A stretch of DNA of 64,000 nucleotides from positions 62,001 through 126,000 of the forward strand of contig NZ_FOTF01000011.1 of the NCBI RefSeq assembly GCF_900114485.1, in the 5' to 3' direction. The position numbers were made by a program, and so were the translations under genes. The notes beneath the pieces were generated by a model, which was not told the origin of the DNA, made no database searches, and saw nothing but the letters and a program-made list of their open reading frames with translations. This DNA is from Loktanella salsilacus. GTDB lineage: Bacteria; Pseudomonadota; Alphaproteobacteria; Rhodobacterales; Rhodobacteraceae. Shown here piece after piece: positions 36,446-45,815 of this stretch; the stretch's first letter is position 1; each line of letters starts with the position of its first letter.

Positions 36446-37579
36446 TTGAACCCGGCACCGACAGTCACACCAGCCACCGCGGTGGTCCCGCAGCAACCGC
36501 CGCATCAGGTCCCTGCCGTGATCAAAGCGGCCCCTGCCCCGCGGCGTTGGTGGCGATGGATCAGCGGCTTTGTGGTCGCTGTCGCCTTGTCGGCTCTGGC
36601 GTATATTACGCTTTGGCCTGCCGCCCCGCCACTGGTCGCGGTTGAGGTCGCAGCGCTTGCCCCCGTGACGCGAATCCTTGCGGTCAACGGCCGGGTTGCG
36701 GCGGTCAGACCGGTCGACGTGCGGTCCGTCGCCAGTGGCAATCTGACAGAGCTTATGGTGGCCGAAGGCGACGTCGTAGCAGCAGGTCAACCGCTGGCAC
36801 AGGTCGACACCGCCGCGCAGAACACCGTTTTGCGCCAAGCGGTCGCGGGCCTAGACGCGGCCTTGGTTGCCCAAACTGAAGCAACGGAAACCTACGCCCG
36901 CGCCAAGGCGCTTGGCACCAACGTCGCCCGCGCCGTGCTAGAGGCGGACGCCCGCGCTGTGCAGTCCGCAGATCAAGAGGTTGCGCGTCAAACCGCCCTG
37001 CTTGATCAGGCGCAGGTGGCATTGGACAATCTGACGATTCGTGCGCCGATCGCGGGTAGCGTGCTGCAACTACAGGTCGAGGCGGGACAGATCGTTGGCC
37101 CCACCCTTCCCCTACTGACCCTTGCCGATCTGGGCGACATCGTGGTCGCGGCGGACGTGGATGAAGCCTATGCCACGCAGATCGCCTTGCAGCAGACTGC
37201 GCATTTGCAGCTCGCTGGCGAAAGCGAAGTGCGCGATGGCCATGTCAGCTTTGTCTCTGACCGGGTGGACGTCACCACCGGCGGGCTTGCGATTAAGATG
37301 ACATTTGATGCCCCGACTAAGGCCCCCATCGGCCTGACCGTGGTGGCCAATATCGTCGTTGACCAGCGGGACGCCGCGCTGACGGTTCCGCGCACGGCGC
37401 TGGCAGGCGGCGATGTTTATGTTGTCACCGACGGCAAGGCCGCACGCCGCGCCCTGTCTGTCGTGGACTGGCCCGCAGATCGGCTGATCGCCACATCCGG
37501 CCTTGCGGTGGGCGACGTTGTCATCACGGATGCCAGCGGTGTCACTGACGGACAATCCGTTACGGTGGCGACCCCCTGA
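36446..37579 (+). CDS. HlyD-type periplasmic adaptor of an ABC efflux system
   Basis: A 377-aa membrane-fusion protein with a Pro/Ala-rich cytoplasmic lead, one membrane segment (about 38-57), a lipoyl-like part (LMVAEGDVVAAGQPLAQVDT), a coiled-coil region of about 70 residues, the second lipoyl half (IRAPIAGSVLQLQVEAGQIV) and a beta-barrel. TTG 36446 is the likely start, because AAAGG lies 7 nt before it. The stop overlaps the permease ATG. It couples the MacB-type permease to an outer-membrane channel, which is not encoded here. Confidence 0.88.
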   Translation: MNPAPTVTPATAVVPQQPPHQVPAVIKAAPAPRRWWRWISGFVVAVALSALAYITLWPAAPPLVAVEVAALAPVTRILAVNGRVAAVRPVDVRSVASGNLTELMVAEGDVVAAGQPLAQVDTAAQNTVLRQAVAGLDAALVAQTEATETYARAKALGTNVARAVLEADARAVQSADQEVARQTALLDQAQVALDNLTIRAPIAGSVLQLQVEAGQIVGPTLPLLTLADLGDIVVAADVDEAYATQIALQQTAHLQLAGESEVRDGHVSFVSDRVDVTTGGLAIKMTFDAPTKAPIGLTVVANIVVDQRDAALTVPRTALAGGDVYVVTDGKAARRALSVVDWPADRLIATSGLAVGDVVITDASGVTDGQSVTVATP

Positions 37580-38784
37580 TGCGCTATGCCATCAAGATCG
37601 CGGCGCGGTATCTGACGGCCAGCAAGGCCCAGACCGCGCTTTTGGTGCTAGGCGTCGCTGTCGGCGTTTTCATTTTTATCTTTATGTCCGCGCTAATTGG
37701 CGGGTTGGCGGAATTCATCCTGTCGCGCACCGTGGGCGACATCCCCCACATCACCATCACGGCAGAGGATACCGATCCCCCGCTTCTGGTGACGCCGCCG
37801 GGGCATGTCCTGCTTGCGTCAGAACGCGGCAGCACCCGCACTGCAACGCTATCGCAGGCCGCCACTTGGGCCCCTTTGATTGCCACCGTGCCGGGCGTCA
37901 TAGCCGTTTCCCCGCAAATCACCGGGGCCGGTTTTTTAACACGCGGCGCGCAGGTGTCGCAGGTCAGCGTGACGGGGGTAGAGCCGGGACTGGAATCCGC
38001 GATCCTGAACCTTGCCGGCTATACGGTCGCGGGGTCCGAAAGGCTGGGCGCTGGCGTCATCGTGCTGGGACGCGACCTGACGGATGATCTGGATTTGTCC
38101 GTCGGTCAGGTTCTGCGACTGCAAACGGCGCAGGGCGCGACGGCTTTACTGACGCTCGGCGGGATCTATCAGACGGGCAACGGAAGCATGGACGGCGCGC
38201 GCGCCTTCATCAGCCTGTCCACCGCCCGCTCGCTTTTTGGTCTGCCGCAGGGGGCCACGCGGATCGAAATTAAACTGACCGACCTAAACGCAGCGGATGC
38301 CACAGCGCTGCGCATTCAAGCGCTGACCGGATTGGACGCCGTGCCTTGGACCGACGGTGCTGCGCAACTGATGGAGGCGCTGGCCGCGCAGGCACAGACG
38401 GGATATTTCCTGAAGACCTTCGCGCTGATCACCATCGTCATCGGCGTCGCCTCGGCGCTGCTATTGTCGACCTATCGCCGCAGGCCGGAAATCGGGATCA
38501 TGCGGGCGATGGGCGCATCGCGCGGCTTTGTCGTCTTTGTTTTTGTCACCCAAGGGGCGCTGATCGGCTTGATGGGCGGCCTGACGGGCGCAGGCCTTGG
38601 TTATCTGGCGCTTTTGCCGTTTCCAACGCGCGACGCGTTTCGATCCGGCACTTTGCCGATGGACATCACGCAGGGCAGCTATGGCCTTGCCATTCTGCTG
38701 ACCGTCATCGGTGCCATCGCCGCGTCTATCCTGCCTGCACGGTCCGCCGCGCGCGTCGATCCCGTTACGGCCATCGGCCAATGA
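37579..38784 (+). CDS. MacB/LolC-type ABC transporter permease
   Basis: A 401-aa FtsX-domain permease: an N-terminal membrane segment (LVLGVAVGVFIFIFMSALIGG), a large periplasmic domain of about 230 residues, and three C-terminal segments with RRPEIGIMRAMGASRGFVVFVF. It starts at the base where HlyD stops and overlaps the ATPase gene (ATGA). LolCE-like lipoprotein release and MacB-like export cannot be separated by sequence alone; the HlyD partner favours export. Confidence 0.9.
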   Translation: MRYAIKIAARYLTASKAQTALLVLGVAVGVFIFIFMSALIGGLAEFILSRTVGDIPHITITAEDTDPPLLVTPPGHVLLASERGSTRTATLSQAATWAPLIATVPGVIAVSPQITGAGFLTRGAQVSQVSVTGVEPGLESAILNLAGYTVAGSERLGAGVIVLGRDLTDDLDLSVGQVLRLQTAQGATALLTLGGIYQTGNGSMDGARAFISLSTARSLFGLPQGATRIEIKLTDLNAADATALRIQALTGLDAVPWTDGAAQLMEALAAQAQTGYFLKTFALITIVIGVASALLLSTYRRRPEIGIMRAMGASRGFVVFVFVTQGALIGLMGGLTGAGLGYLALLPFPTRDAFRSGTLPMDITQGSYGLAILLTVIGAIAASILPARSAARVDPVTAIGQ

Positions 38785-39458
38785 GCGCCCTGCTAGAGGT
38801 GCGCGGTCTGGTCAAGACCTACGGGTCCGGCGATGCCGCAACCCACGTCCTGCGCGGTCTGACGCTGGCGCTGGAAAAGGGCGAAATGGCCGCCCTGCTA
38901 GGCGCGTCGGGATCTGGGAAAAGCACGCTGCTGACGATCCTTGGCACGTTGATGCAGCCGACATCGGGCAGCTATACGATGCTGGGGCAGGACTTGCTGG
39001 CCGCTGGTGACGCGCAGTTAACCCAGTTCCGCAACAAGCACATCGGGTTCGTTTTTCAATTCCACAACCTGCTGCCAGACTTTACCGCGCTGGAAAATGT
39101 TCTGTTTCCCACCGCCGTCCGCGAGGGCCGGGAAACGGCAGCCGCCCGGACCCGCGGGCGCGATTTACTGGCGCGTATGGGGCTAGCGGACCGGATCGAC
39201 TTTCCCACGGCCAATCTGTCGGGCGGGCAGAAACAGCGGGTCGCCGTCGCGCGCGCGTTGATGAACGCGCCCGAACTGGTCTTGGCGGACGAGCCAACGG
39301 GCAATCTTGACCGCGCATCGGCGATGCAAGTCATGGCGCTGATCGCGCAGATCAATGCAGAGGAAGGCACGACCTTCCTGATCTCGACCCATGACGACAC
39401 CATCGCCGGGCTGTGCCGCCGCCGGGTTTTGGTGAAAGACGGGGTGGTGACTGGCTAA
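38781..39458 (+). CDS. LolD/MacB-type ABC transporter ATPase
   Basis: A 225-aa ATPase. Walker [15 protein letters not shown]-loop VFQFHNLLPDF, signature LSGGQKQRVAVARAL, Walker B LVLADEPTGNLD and the H-loop STHDD are intact. ATG 38781 is chosen because it overlaps the permease stop; an upstream in-frame extension lies inside the permease gene. Third gene of the HlyD-permease-ATPase operon. Confidence 0.92.
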   Translation: MSALLEVRGLVKTYGSGDAATHVLRGLTLALEKGEMAALLGASGSGKSTLLTILGTLMQPTSGSYTMLGQDLLAAGDAQLTQFRNKHIGFVFQFHNLLPDFTALENVLFPTAVREGRETAAARTRGRDLLARMGLADRIDFPTANLSGGQKQRVAVARALMNAPELVLADEPTGNLDRASAMQVMALIAQINAEEGTTFLISTHDDTIAGLCRRRVLVKDGVVTG

Positions 39459-39477
39459 AACCGAACGCCTTGCAGGG

Positions 39478-41334
39478 TTACGTCGTGGCTGGCGCTGTCC
39501 AAACACTGGGCGAAATACGCAGTGCCCGCAGCGCGTTAAGGATGACCGCGACATCAATAAGCTCTTGCGCGACAGCCCCCTGCACTGGCGTCAAATACCC
39601 AAGGGCCGCAACGACCATGCCTGCGACAGACAGGCCGATCCCGACGGCAACGCTTTGCACTGCGATCTGGCGGGCCTTTTGCGCGATCTCAATCCCTGGC
39701 AGCAGGCGGTCAAGGTTGTCGACCAGCAGTACGACATCGGCCGCTTCGGCCGATGCTGCGGCACTGCGCGCGCCCATGGCAACGCCGATGTCGGCAGCCG
39801 CCAATGCGGGGGCGTCGTTCACACCGTCACCGACCATCATCACGCGCCCCGTCTGATGTTCGGCCACGACCAGCGCGACCTTGCGATCCGGTGTCAGATC
39901 GGCGTGGACCGCGTCCAGTTGCAACCCTTGCGTCACCGCGTCGGCCACGGCGCGGCGGTCACCGGTGGCCAGCAGGATGCGACCAACGCCAAGGCCGCGC
40001 AGCCCGGCCAGCAGCTGCGCCGTGCCCGGGCGCAGGGCATCGGCCATCACCAGATAGCCGCCTGGTTTGCCGTCTACGCCCAGCGCCACGATAACCGAAC
40101 CAGCCATTGCCGCGTCGGTGCCAGCAGAGCCGACCTTTGCGGCGACAAAATCCGCGCCGCCCACAACGACGCGGCGACCATCGACCGTGCCAGCGACGCC
40201 TTCGCCGGGGGTTTCCACAATGGACTGCGGCACCGGTAAATTCGCGCCGCCCGCCTTGGCTGCGGCGACAATCGCCTGCGCGATCGGGTGTTGCGACGCC
40301 TGATCAAGAGCGGCTGCAAAATACAGAACCTCGTCCTGCGTCAGTGCGCCCTGCGCAGTAATCGACACGATCTGAGGCCGCCCGTCTGTCAGCGTGCCGG
40401 TCTTATCAAGGATCAGCGTCGTGATGCGGGCCAATGCCTCTAGCGGTCCGGCACCTTTGATCAAAACGCCAAAATGCGCAGCCCGTGACAGGCCAGCCAC
40501 CAGCGCGACGGGCACAGCCAGAATAAGCGGGCACGGCGTCGCGATCACCAAAACAGCGACAGCGCGGATCGGATCGCCTGTGAACCACCATGCAGCGGTC
40601 GCAAGCGTGACCGTGACGACAAGGAACATCAGCGACCAGCGGTCCGCCAGCCGGGACATTGGTGCCTTAGACGCCTGCGCCGCCTCGACCAGCCGCACGA
40701 TCCCCGCAAAGGTACTTTGCGCAGCGGCCCGCGTGACCTGCAGGTCAAAGGCATCGCCCGCATTGGTCGCGCCGCTCATCACCTTTTGCCCGGACGTCAC
40801 GCGCACGGGCATCGACTCTCCGGTCAGGGCGGATAGGTCCAGCATCGCGCTGTCGCTGGTTATGGTGCCGTCGACGGGGGCCACATCACCTTGACGGATC
40901 AGCAACATGTCCCCCGGCGCGATGACGTCCAGCGGCACGTCTTCCAAGCTGCCATCGCGATACCGGGCAGCCGTGCGCGGCACGCGCGATAGCAGGGCAG
41001 ACATCTCGCGCCGGGCGCGGCCTTGGGCGAAATGCTCTAGAACTGTGCCGCCAGTGTACATCAGCGCGACAACGGCGGCGGCAAGGGTTTCGCCAAAGAG
41101 CAGCGCCGCTGACATGGACAGGGCCGCGACGATATCTAGCCCGACTTCGCCCTTTAAAAGGCTGCGCAGGATGTCGATCACGAGCACTGCAAGCACGGGG
41201 CAAACGCCCAGCGCCCAGACGATGTTCGCCGTATCCACCCTGCCCGACAGCCACAACACGCTGCCCGTGATCAGGCCAAGCGCAGCGATAATCAGCAATG
41301 CGGTGACAAGGCGGTCTTGCGGGGCAGATTTCAT
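39478..41334 (-). CDS. P1B-type heavy-metal ATPase without an N-terminal metal domain
   Basis: A 618-aa P-type ATPase. The phosphorylation site is LILDKTGTLTDGR, the actuator LTGESMPV, the hinge MVGDGVNDAPALAAADIGVAMG. The ion-binding membrane motif is TPCPLIL instead of CPC, and the N-terminus goes straight to a membrane segment with no HMA domain or His-rich stretch. The metal is therefore uncertain; TPC/SPC types often move Co, Zn or Fe. It follows the SpoIIAA-like gene by 60 bp and converges on the ABC operon (19 bp between stops). Confidence 0.9.
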   Translation of the reverse strand: MKSAPQDRLVTALLIIAALGLITGSVLWLSGRVDTANIVWALGVCPVLAVLVIDILRSLLKGEVGLDIVAALSMSAALLFGETLAAAVVALMYTGGTVLEHFAQGRARREMSALLSRVPRTAARYRDGSLEDVPLDVIAPGDMLLIRQGDVAPVDGTITSDSAMLDLSALTGESMPVRVTSGQKVMSGATNAGDAFDLQVTRAAAQSTFAGIVRLVEAAQASKAPMSRLADRWSLMFLVVTVTLATAAWWFTGDPIRAVAVLVIATPCPLILAVPVALVAGLSRAAHFGVLIKGAGPLEALARITTLILDKTGTLTDGRPQIVSITAQGALTQDEVLYFAAALDQASQHPIAQAIVAAAKAGGANLPVPQSIVETPGEGVAGTVDGRRVVVGGADFVAAKVGSAGTDAAMAGSVIVALGVDGKPGGYLVMADALRPGTAQLLAGLRGLGVGRILLATGDRRAVADAVTQGLQLDAVHADLTPDRKVALVVAEHQTGRVMMVGDGVNDAPALAAADIGVAMGARSAAASAEAADVVLLVDNLDRLLPGIEIAQKARQIAVQSVAVGIGLSVAGMVVAALGYLTPVQGAVAQELIDVAVILNALRALRISPSVWTAPATT

Positions 41335-41394
41335 AAGATACCGCTTTTGTTTAGGGCACTGCGAGGACGACGTTTCATGCGGCTTTGACGTACC

Positions 41395-41805
41395 CTAGAC
41401 TGGGAAATTGTCGAAGGGTTCCTCGTTCTCGTCGTCTGGTTTATCCGCAAGCCACGCTTCTGCCCTGGCGGTGTCTGCCAATGCAAAGCCCTTGATGCTG
41501 ATCATCGGGATCATCGCGCCCTCAAATTCGGCAGCGGTGCGCAGCCAGGGGCTGTCGGTGAGGACCGCGCATTTATCAAAGCGGGTCAGAAGTGACAGCA
41601 GGTTGGGCATGCGCGCGATTTCAGCGGTGATCGCGCCCAGCGTCGGCATTTCAAAATCCTGCACAGTATAAAGCATCTGGCCGTGGGTGACGTCCGCTGA
41701 CTGCGCAATCAGATCATCAAGGGCTTCGCCCATTTCGGCCGTATCAAGAAGGCCAGACAAGACGATGTCGACCCTGTTCGGACTTGGTTTTGTAACAGTC
41801 ATCAT
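41395..41805 (-). CDS. SpoIIAA-like (STAS/SEC14-like) protein
   Basis: A 136-aa cytoplasmic protein of the SpoIIAA-like group (PF11964), recognised from DIVLSGLLDTAEMGEALDDLI, LYTVQDFEMPTLGAI and FDKCAVLTDSPWLRTAAEFEGA. Such proteins are thought to bind lipids or partner proteins. ATG 41805 (or 41802) is chosen for the GGGAG leader. An FNR-type box lies 57 bp upstream, and the P-type ATPase follows, so both may be induced under low oxygen. Confidence 0.86.
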   Translation of the reverse strand: MMTVTKPSPNRVDIVLSGLLDTAEMGEALDDLIAQSADVTHGQMLYTVQDFEMPTLGAITAEIARMPNLLSLLTRFDKCAVLTDSPWLRTAAEFEGAMIPMISIKGFALADTARAEAWLADKPDDENEEPFDNFPV

Positions 41806-41861
41806 CGGCGGCACTCCCTGTTTCAATACCGTCATAATGCGCCAGTTCAGCGGCGTTGGAG

Positions 41862-41875
41862 TTGATTCAGGTCAA
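41862..41875. promoter_or_regulatory. Candidate FNR/FnrL box upstream of the SpoIIAA-like gene
   Basis: TTGATTCAGGTCAA matches TTGAT-N4-ATCAA in 9 of 10 fixed positions, 57 bp before the start codon at 41805, followed (in the plus direction) by TATAAT-like sequence. It is the second such box heading one of two convergent units. Confidence 0.45.
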
Positions 41876-41944
41876 TATAATGCAGGTTTTCAGAACTGCC
41901 GCCGATGTGCGAGCAGAGGCGGCAGATCCGCCAGTCGCTACAGC

Positions 41945-42949
41945 TTAGCCCTGTGTTTTCAGCCTGCACCACACAGCATCATGGTCCGACAGGGGGCGTC
42001 CGGTTTGATCTTGCGCGGGGATAAGCGCTGTTTCCAATGGCACAGCGCCGCGTAGGGCAAACCAATCAAGCTTCATCTGGCGGTCCGGGTGCGGGGTAAT
42101 CAGGCTGGCGCGGGTGGTCAGGCCATCGGGTGTCGCGGACCAGTCATAACCGCGCGAAACTGCACGTTCGAACAGCGGCTCTGCCCGCCAGTCAAAATCC
42201 GGGGGCATGTGGTTGCCGGTATTCAAGTCCCCGCCGATCACAACGGGCAATCCGGGGGCAAAGGCGTCGATGGCGTCCATCAGCAGGTCAAATTGCTGCG
42301 CGCGGTGGGCACCATTCGCGTTGCTTTCAAGGTGGGTCGACACGGCGCAGACCGCGCCCGTAGCGGTCGGTACAATAGCGAGCAAAGCCATTCGCCCGCC
42401 AACGCGGGGCTGGTTCGGGTCGGCGTCACGCTCATCCGAGGCGAACCAATGACCATGGTCGTCCAGCCGGACCAGCGTGACCCGCTCGAACGGCACCCGG
42501 CTTAGGATCGCATTGCCGTGCCACCCGCACGCGTTGAAATTATCGGTGCAAAAATGACGCTCTGTCGGGCCACCAAGGGCGAGTTCATGAAACTCCACCC
42601 CGAAGGCATAGGTCATGCCCAGCGCGCCGGCCATGTCCGCCGTGGTGTGGCGTTGGCTGGTGCGGGCCATGCCGTGATCGACCTCTGACAACAGCACGAT
42701 GTCAGGCGCGTAGGGGCGCAGCAGGTCGGCACTGGCCTGCGGGAACAGGCAGCGTTCGACGTTCCACGCGGCGACGGACAGCGTGTCTGGCAAGGACGCA
42801 GCGCTTGCCGTGCCGCCGCATTGCACCGCATTCATCGCCGGGATCGCCTGCATCAAGGCGCGGTGGCCTACGGCGGTGCGCGGGCTGGACAGAATGGCGG
42901 TGCGCTCTTGTGCTGTTACCAGCGGCAGCGCGGGCAAGGTCGCGATCAC
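41945..42949 (-). CDS. Endonuclease/exonuclease/phosphatase-family protein at the end of the ugp operon
   Basis: A 334-aa EEP-fold hydrolase. Its motifs are [52 protein letters not shown] and the terminal LSDHDAVW, giving the complete metal and His-Asp set. GTG 42949 overlaps the ugpC stop (GTGA), so it is coupled to the transporter. In E. coli the same place is held by UgpQ, a glycerophosphodiesterase of unrelated fold, so a phosphodiesterase acting on imported glycerophosphodiesters is plausible. No signal peptide is evident. Confidence 0.85.
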   Translation of the reverse strand: MIATLPALPLVTAQERTAILSSPRTAVGHRALMQAIPAMNAVQCGGTASAASLPDTLSVAAWNVERCLFPQASADLLRPYAPDIVLLSEVDHGMARTSQRHTTADMAGALGMTYAFGVEFHELALGGPTERHFCTDNFNACGWHGNAILSRVPFERVTLVRLDDHGHWFASDERDADPNQPRVGGRMALLAIVPTATGAVCAVSTHLESNANGAHRAQQFDLLMDAIDAFAPGLPVVIGGDLNTGNHMPPDFDWRAEPLFERAVSRGYDWSATPDGLTTRASLITPHPDRQMKLDWFALRGAVPLETALIPAQDQTGRPLSDHDAVWCRLKTQG

Positions 42950-43989
42950 AGCCGTTCCCCCGTTCCGGCGTCAAAGAGCGACACAGCGCCCGGCTTCAGC
43001 GCGGCGCGAAAAGGACCGGTCGTGGCGGGGCTGTCTTTACCGACGTGAACGCTCAGCTGTTGGCCCGCCAATGTGCCGTGCAACAGGCGGTGTGCACCAA
43101 GTTCTTCGACGATGGCGATATCGAGGGTCAGCGGGCCATTGGGGTCGGCGACAATATCCTCTGGCCGGATGCCAACGGTGACCGGCCCCGGGGCTGCGGG
43201 CGCGTCTGTCATGACCGTATGATCGCCAACACGTGCGGCACCGCCAGCGATCTGGCCGTCCAACAAGTTCATTGGCGGCGCCCCCATAAACGACGCGACA
43301 AAGGTCGTCGCGGGGGTGTGATAGATTTCCGCCGGGGCGCCGATTTGTTCGATCCGGCCTGCATTCATCACGATGATGCGGTCGGCCATGGTCATCGCCT
43401 CGACCTGATCGTGGGTGACATAAATGCTGGTGACGCCAAGGCGGCGTTGCAGGGCCTTGATTTCAATCCGCATCTGGTTGCGCAGCTTGGCATCAAGGTT
43501 CGACAGCGGCTCGTCAAACAGGAACAGCGCGGGGTCTCGCACAATGGCGCGGCCCATGGCGACGCGCTGGCGCTGGCCGCCGGACAACTGGCTGGGCTTG
43601 CGGTCAAGATAGTCGTCAAGGTTCAGCAGGGCCGATGCTTCTGCCACCTTTGCGGCGATGACATCCTTGGGGATTTTGCGGTTCTGTAAGCCATAGCCGA
43701 TGTTCTTGCGCACGGTCATATGCGGGTAAAGCGCATAGTTCTGGAACACCATCGCGATATCGCGGTCAGCGGGGTCGAGCGTATTGACCACGCGCCCCGC
43801 AATTTCCAGCGTGCCGTCAGAGATATCCTCGAGCCCCGCAATCATGCGCAGCATCGTGGATTTACCGCAGCCCGAAGGGCCGACCAGCACGACGAATTCG
43901 CCGGGGGTGATGGCATAGCTGGCGGGTTTGACGGCTTCAAAACCGTTGGCGTAAACCTTGCGCAGGGCGGTCAGTGTGACGTGAGACAT
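42946..43989 (-). CDS. ugpC: Glycerol-3-phosphate ABC importer ATPase
   Basis: A 347-aa MalK/UgpC-type ATPase: Walker [16 protein letters not shown]-loop [13 protein letters not shown], signature [19 protein letters not shown], Walker [14 protein letters not shown]-loop VTHDQVEAM, then a TOBE regulatory domain (VGIRPEDIV). The UgpBAE partners give the substrate. Eleven bp after ugpE. Confidence 0.93.
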   Translation of the reverse strand: MSHVTLTALRKVYANGFEAVKPASYAITPGEFVVLVGPSGCGKSTMLRMIAGLEDISDGTLEIAGRVVNTLDPADRDIAMVFQNYALYPHMTVRKNIGYGLQNRKIPKDVIAAKVAEASALLNLDDYLDRKPSQLSGGQRQRVAMGRAIVRDPALFLFDEPLSNLDAKLRNQMRIEIKALQRRLGVTSIYVTHDQVEAMTMADRIIVMNAGRIEQIGAPAEIYHTPATTFVASFMGAPPMNLLDGQIAGGAARVGDHTVMTDAPAAPGPVTVGIRPEDIVADPNGPLTLDIAIVEELGAHRLLHGTLAGQQLSVHVGKDSPATTGPFRAALKPGAVSLFDAGTGERL

Positions 43990-44000
43990 GGGTGTGGTCC

Positions 44001-44864
44001 TTACTTGTCGGATTCAGTCAGGCCTTTGACGAACCAACTTTGGAAGAAAATGACGATCATAACGGGGGGCAAGATCGCGATCAGGGCAAGCATATTAGCG
44101 CGGCCGTATTCGGGGATCTGGTTGCCTTCCAGCATCTGGGTGATTTGCTTGATCCCGCGGACAAGGGTGAACATCCCCTCTTCAGTCGTGACCATGGTGG
44201 GCCAAAGGTATTGGTTCCAGCCGTAGACAAACATGATGATGAACATCGCCGCGATCATGGTGCGCGAAAGCGGGATCAGGATGTCAAAAAAGAACCGCAC
44301 GGGCCCGGCGCCGTCGATGCGCGCGGCCTCGACCAGCTCCTCTGGTATCGACCGGAAGTATTGGCGGAAAAAGAACGTCGCGGTGGCCGAAGCGATCAGC
44401 GGGATGATTAGGCCCTGATAGGTGTTCAGCATCCCCAGTCGCTGCACAACTTCGTAGGACGGCAGAATGCGCACTTCGAGCGGCAGAAGAAGCGTGGTAA
44501 AGATGATCCAGAACGCGAGCGAGGCATAGCGCATGCGGAAGTAAACGATCGCATAGGCAGCAAGCATGCCGACAAAAATCTTGCCGAAGGCAAAGCCGAT
44601 GCCAAGGATGAACGAGTTCATCAGCATCCGCGTACCGGTGTTGATGCCGGAAAAGCCGTCGGCCTGAAACATCGCCTTTTCAAAGTTGGGCACCCATTGG
44701 TCGCCAATCGACAGGCTTGGCCCGGTCTTCATATTAATCAGATCGGGCATAGAGGTCATCTGCACCAGCATCAGCACTGGCACGATCATCAGCAGCGATC
44801 CGGCGATCAGAATGGCGTGGTCCACCACCGTGGACAGCCGCAGGCGGCGTTTGTGAGTTGTCAT
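44001..44864 (-). CDS. ugpE: Glycerol-3-phosphate ABC importer permease
   Basis: A 287-aa MalG-type permease with six membrane segments and the EAA loop [24 protein letters not shown] 44864 is selected since AAGGA lies 8 nt before it; an in-frame GTG two codons earlier is less likely. It lies 12 bp after ugpA. Confidence 0.93.
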   Translation of the reverse strand: MTTHKRRLRLSTVVDHAILIAGSLLMIVPVLMLVQMTSMPDLINMKTGPSLSIGDQWVPNFEKAMFQADGFSGINTGTRMLMNSFILGIGFAFGKIFVGMLAAYAIVYFRMRYASLAFWIIFTTLLLPLEVRILPSYEVVQRLGMLNTYQGLIIPLIASATATFFFRQYFRSIPEELVEAARIDGAGPVRFFFDILIPLSRTMIAAMFIIMFVYGWNQYLWPTMVTTEEGMFTLVRGIKQITQMLEGNQIPEYGRANMLALIAILPPVMIVIFFQSWFVKGLTESDK

Positions 44865-44876
44865 CTGCACGGTCCT

Positions 44877-45758
44877 TCAGGTGTAATGGATGCGGCGTTC
44901 GATCATGCGGAACTGGAACACGGTCAGCGCCAGAACCAGCACCATCAGCACCACCGATTGCGCAGACGATCCGCCAAGATCGTTGCCGCGAAAGCCGTCA
45001 ACATAGACCTTGTAGACCAGCGTCATCGGGTTGTTGCCCGGCTGCCCCTTTAGCACCGTGTCGATCACGCCGAAGGTGTCGAACATCGCGTAGGTAATAT
45101 TGGTGATCAGCAGGAAAAACCCAGTTGGGGCCAACAGCGGAAAGGTAATGTCCCAGAACCGACCTGTGGCAGAACGGTTGTCGATCAACGCCGCCTCGCG
45201 CACTGATTTCGGGATCGATTGCAGGCCAGACAGGAAGAAGATGAAATTGACCGGCACCTGTTTCCAGATCGACACGGCGATCATTGCAAAGGCGGTATCG
45301 AAGTAGTTCACGCCCAGTTTGAAGTCCCAGCCGAACAGCGCAAAGAATTCCTTGAGCGGCCCCCAGCTTTGGTTGAACATGATCAGACCGATCACGCCGG
45401 CCACGGGCGGGGCGACGGCATAGACCCACATCAGCAGCGTGCGATAGGTCTTAGCCCCCCGAATGACCTTGTCGGCCTTAACCGCAAGCAGCAGCGCGAT
45501 GCTAAGCGATCCGAAGGTGACGATCAGCGTAAAGAACACCGTGAACCACGCGGCGCGGCTATAGGCGGCGGATGTCAGCAGGGATGTGAAGTTTGACAGC
45601 CCGACAAAGGTTTCACCGAACCCGAAGGGGTCTTGGAGGTAAAATGATGATCGCAGCGCGTGGGCTGCGGGCCAGTAAAAGAAGATCGCGATGACTGCCA
45701 ATTGAGGCAGTAAAAGCATGGCTGGCAGCCATGCTGAGGTAAATCCGGCACGTTTCAT
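44877..45758 (-). CDS. ugpA: Glycerol-3-phosphate ABC importer permease
   Basis: A 293-aa MalF-type permease with six membrane segments, YLQDPFGFGETFVGLSNFT after the first, and an EAA-type loop SVREAALIDNRSATGRFWDI. It is the UgpA partner of UgpE. A hairpin lies between it and ugpB. Confidence 0.93.
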   Translation of the reverse strand: MKRAGFTSAWLPAMLLLPQLAVIAIFFYWPAAHALRSSFYLQDPFGFGETFVGLSNFTSLLTSAAYSRAAWFTVFFTLIVTFGSLSIALLLAVKADKVIRGAKTYRTLLMWVYAVAPPVAGVIGLIMFNQSWGPLKEFFALFGWDFKLGVNYFDTAFAMIAVSIWKQVPVNFIFFLSGLQSIPKSVREAALIDNRSATGRFWDITFPLLAPTGFFLLITNITYAMFDTFGVIDTVLKGQPGNNPMTLVYKVYVDGFRGNDLGGSSAQSVVLMVLVLALTVFQFRMIERRIHYT

Positions 45759-45777
45759 GAGACATTTCCAAAGGGGT

Positions 45778-45803
45778 GCCGAAGGCCGCAGGGGGCCTTC
45801 GGC
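45778..45803 (-). other. Intercistronic hairpin between ugpB and ugpA
   Basis: A perfect 10-bp stem GCCGAAGGCC / GGCCTTCGGC with a 6-nt loop. On the minus strand no T-run follows, so it is likely a 3'-end stabiliser giving more binding protein than permease, as is common in ABC importer operons. Confidence 0.7.
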
Positions 45804-45815
45804 GATTTTTCGTGA

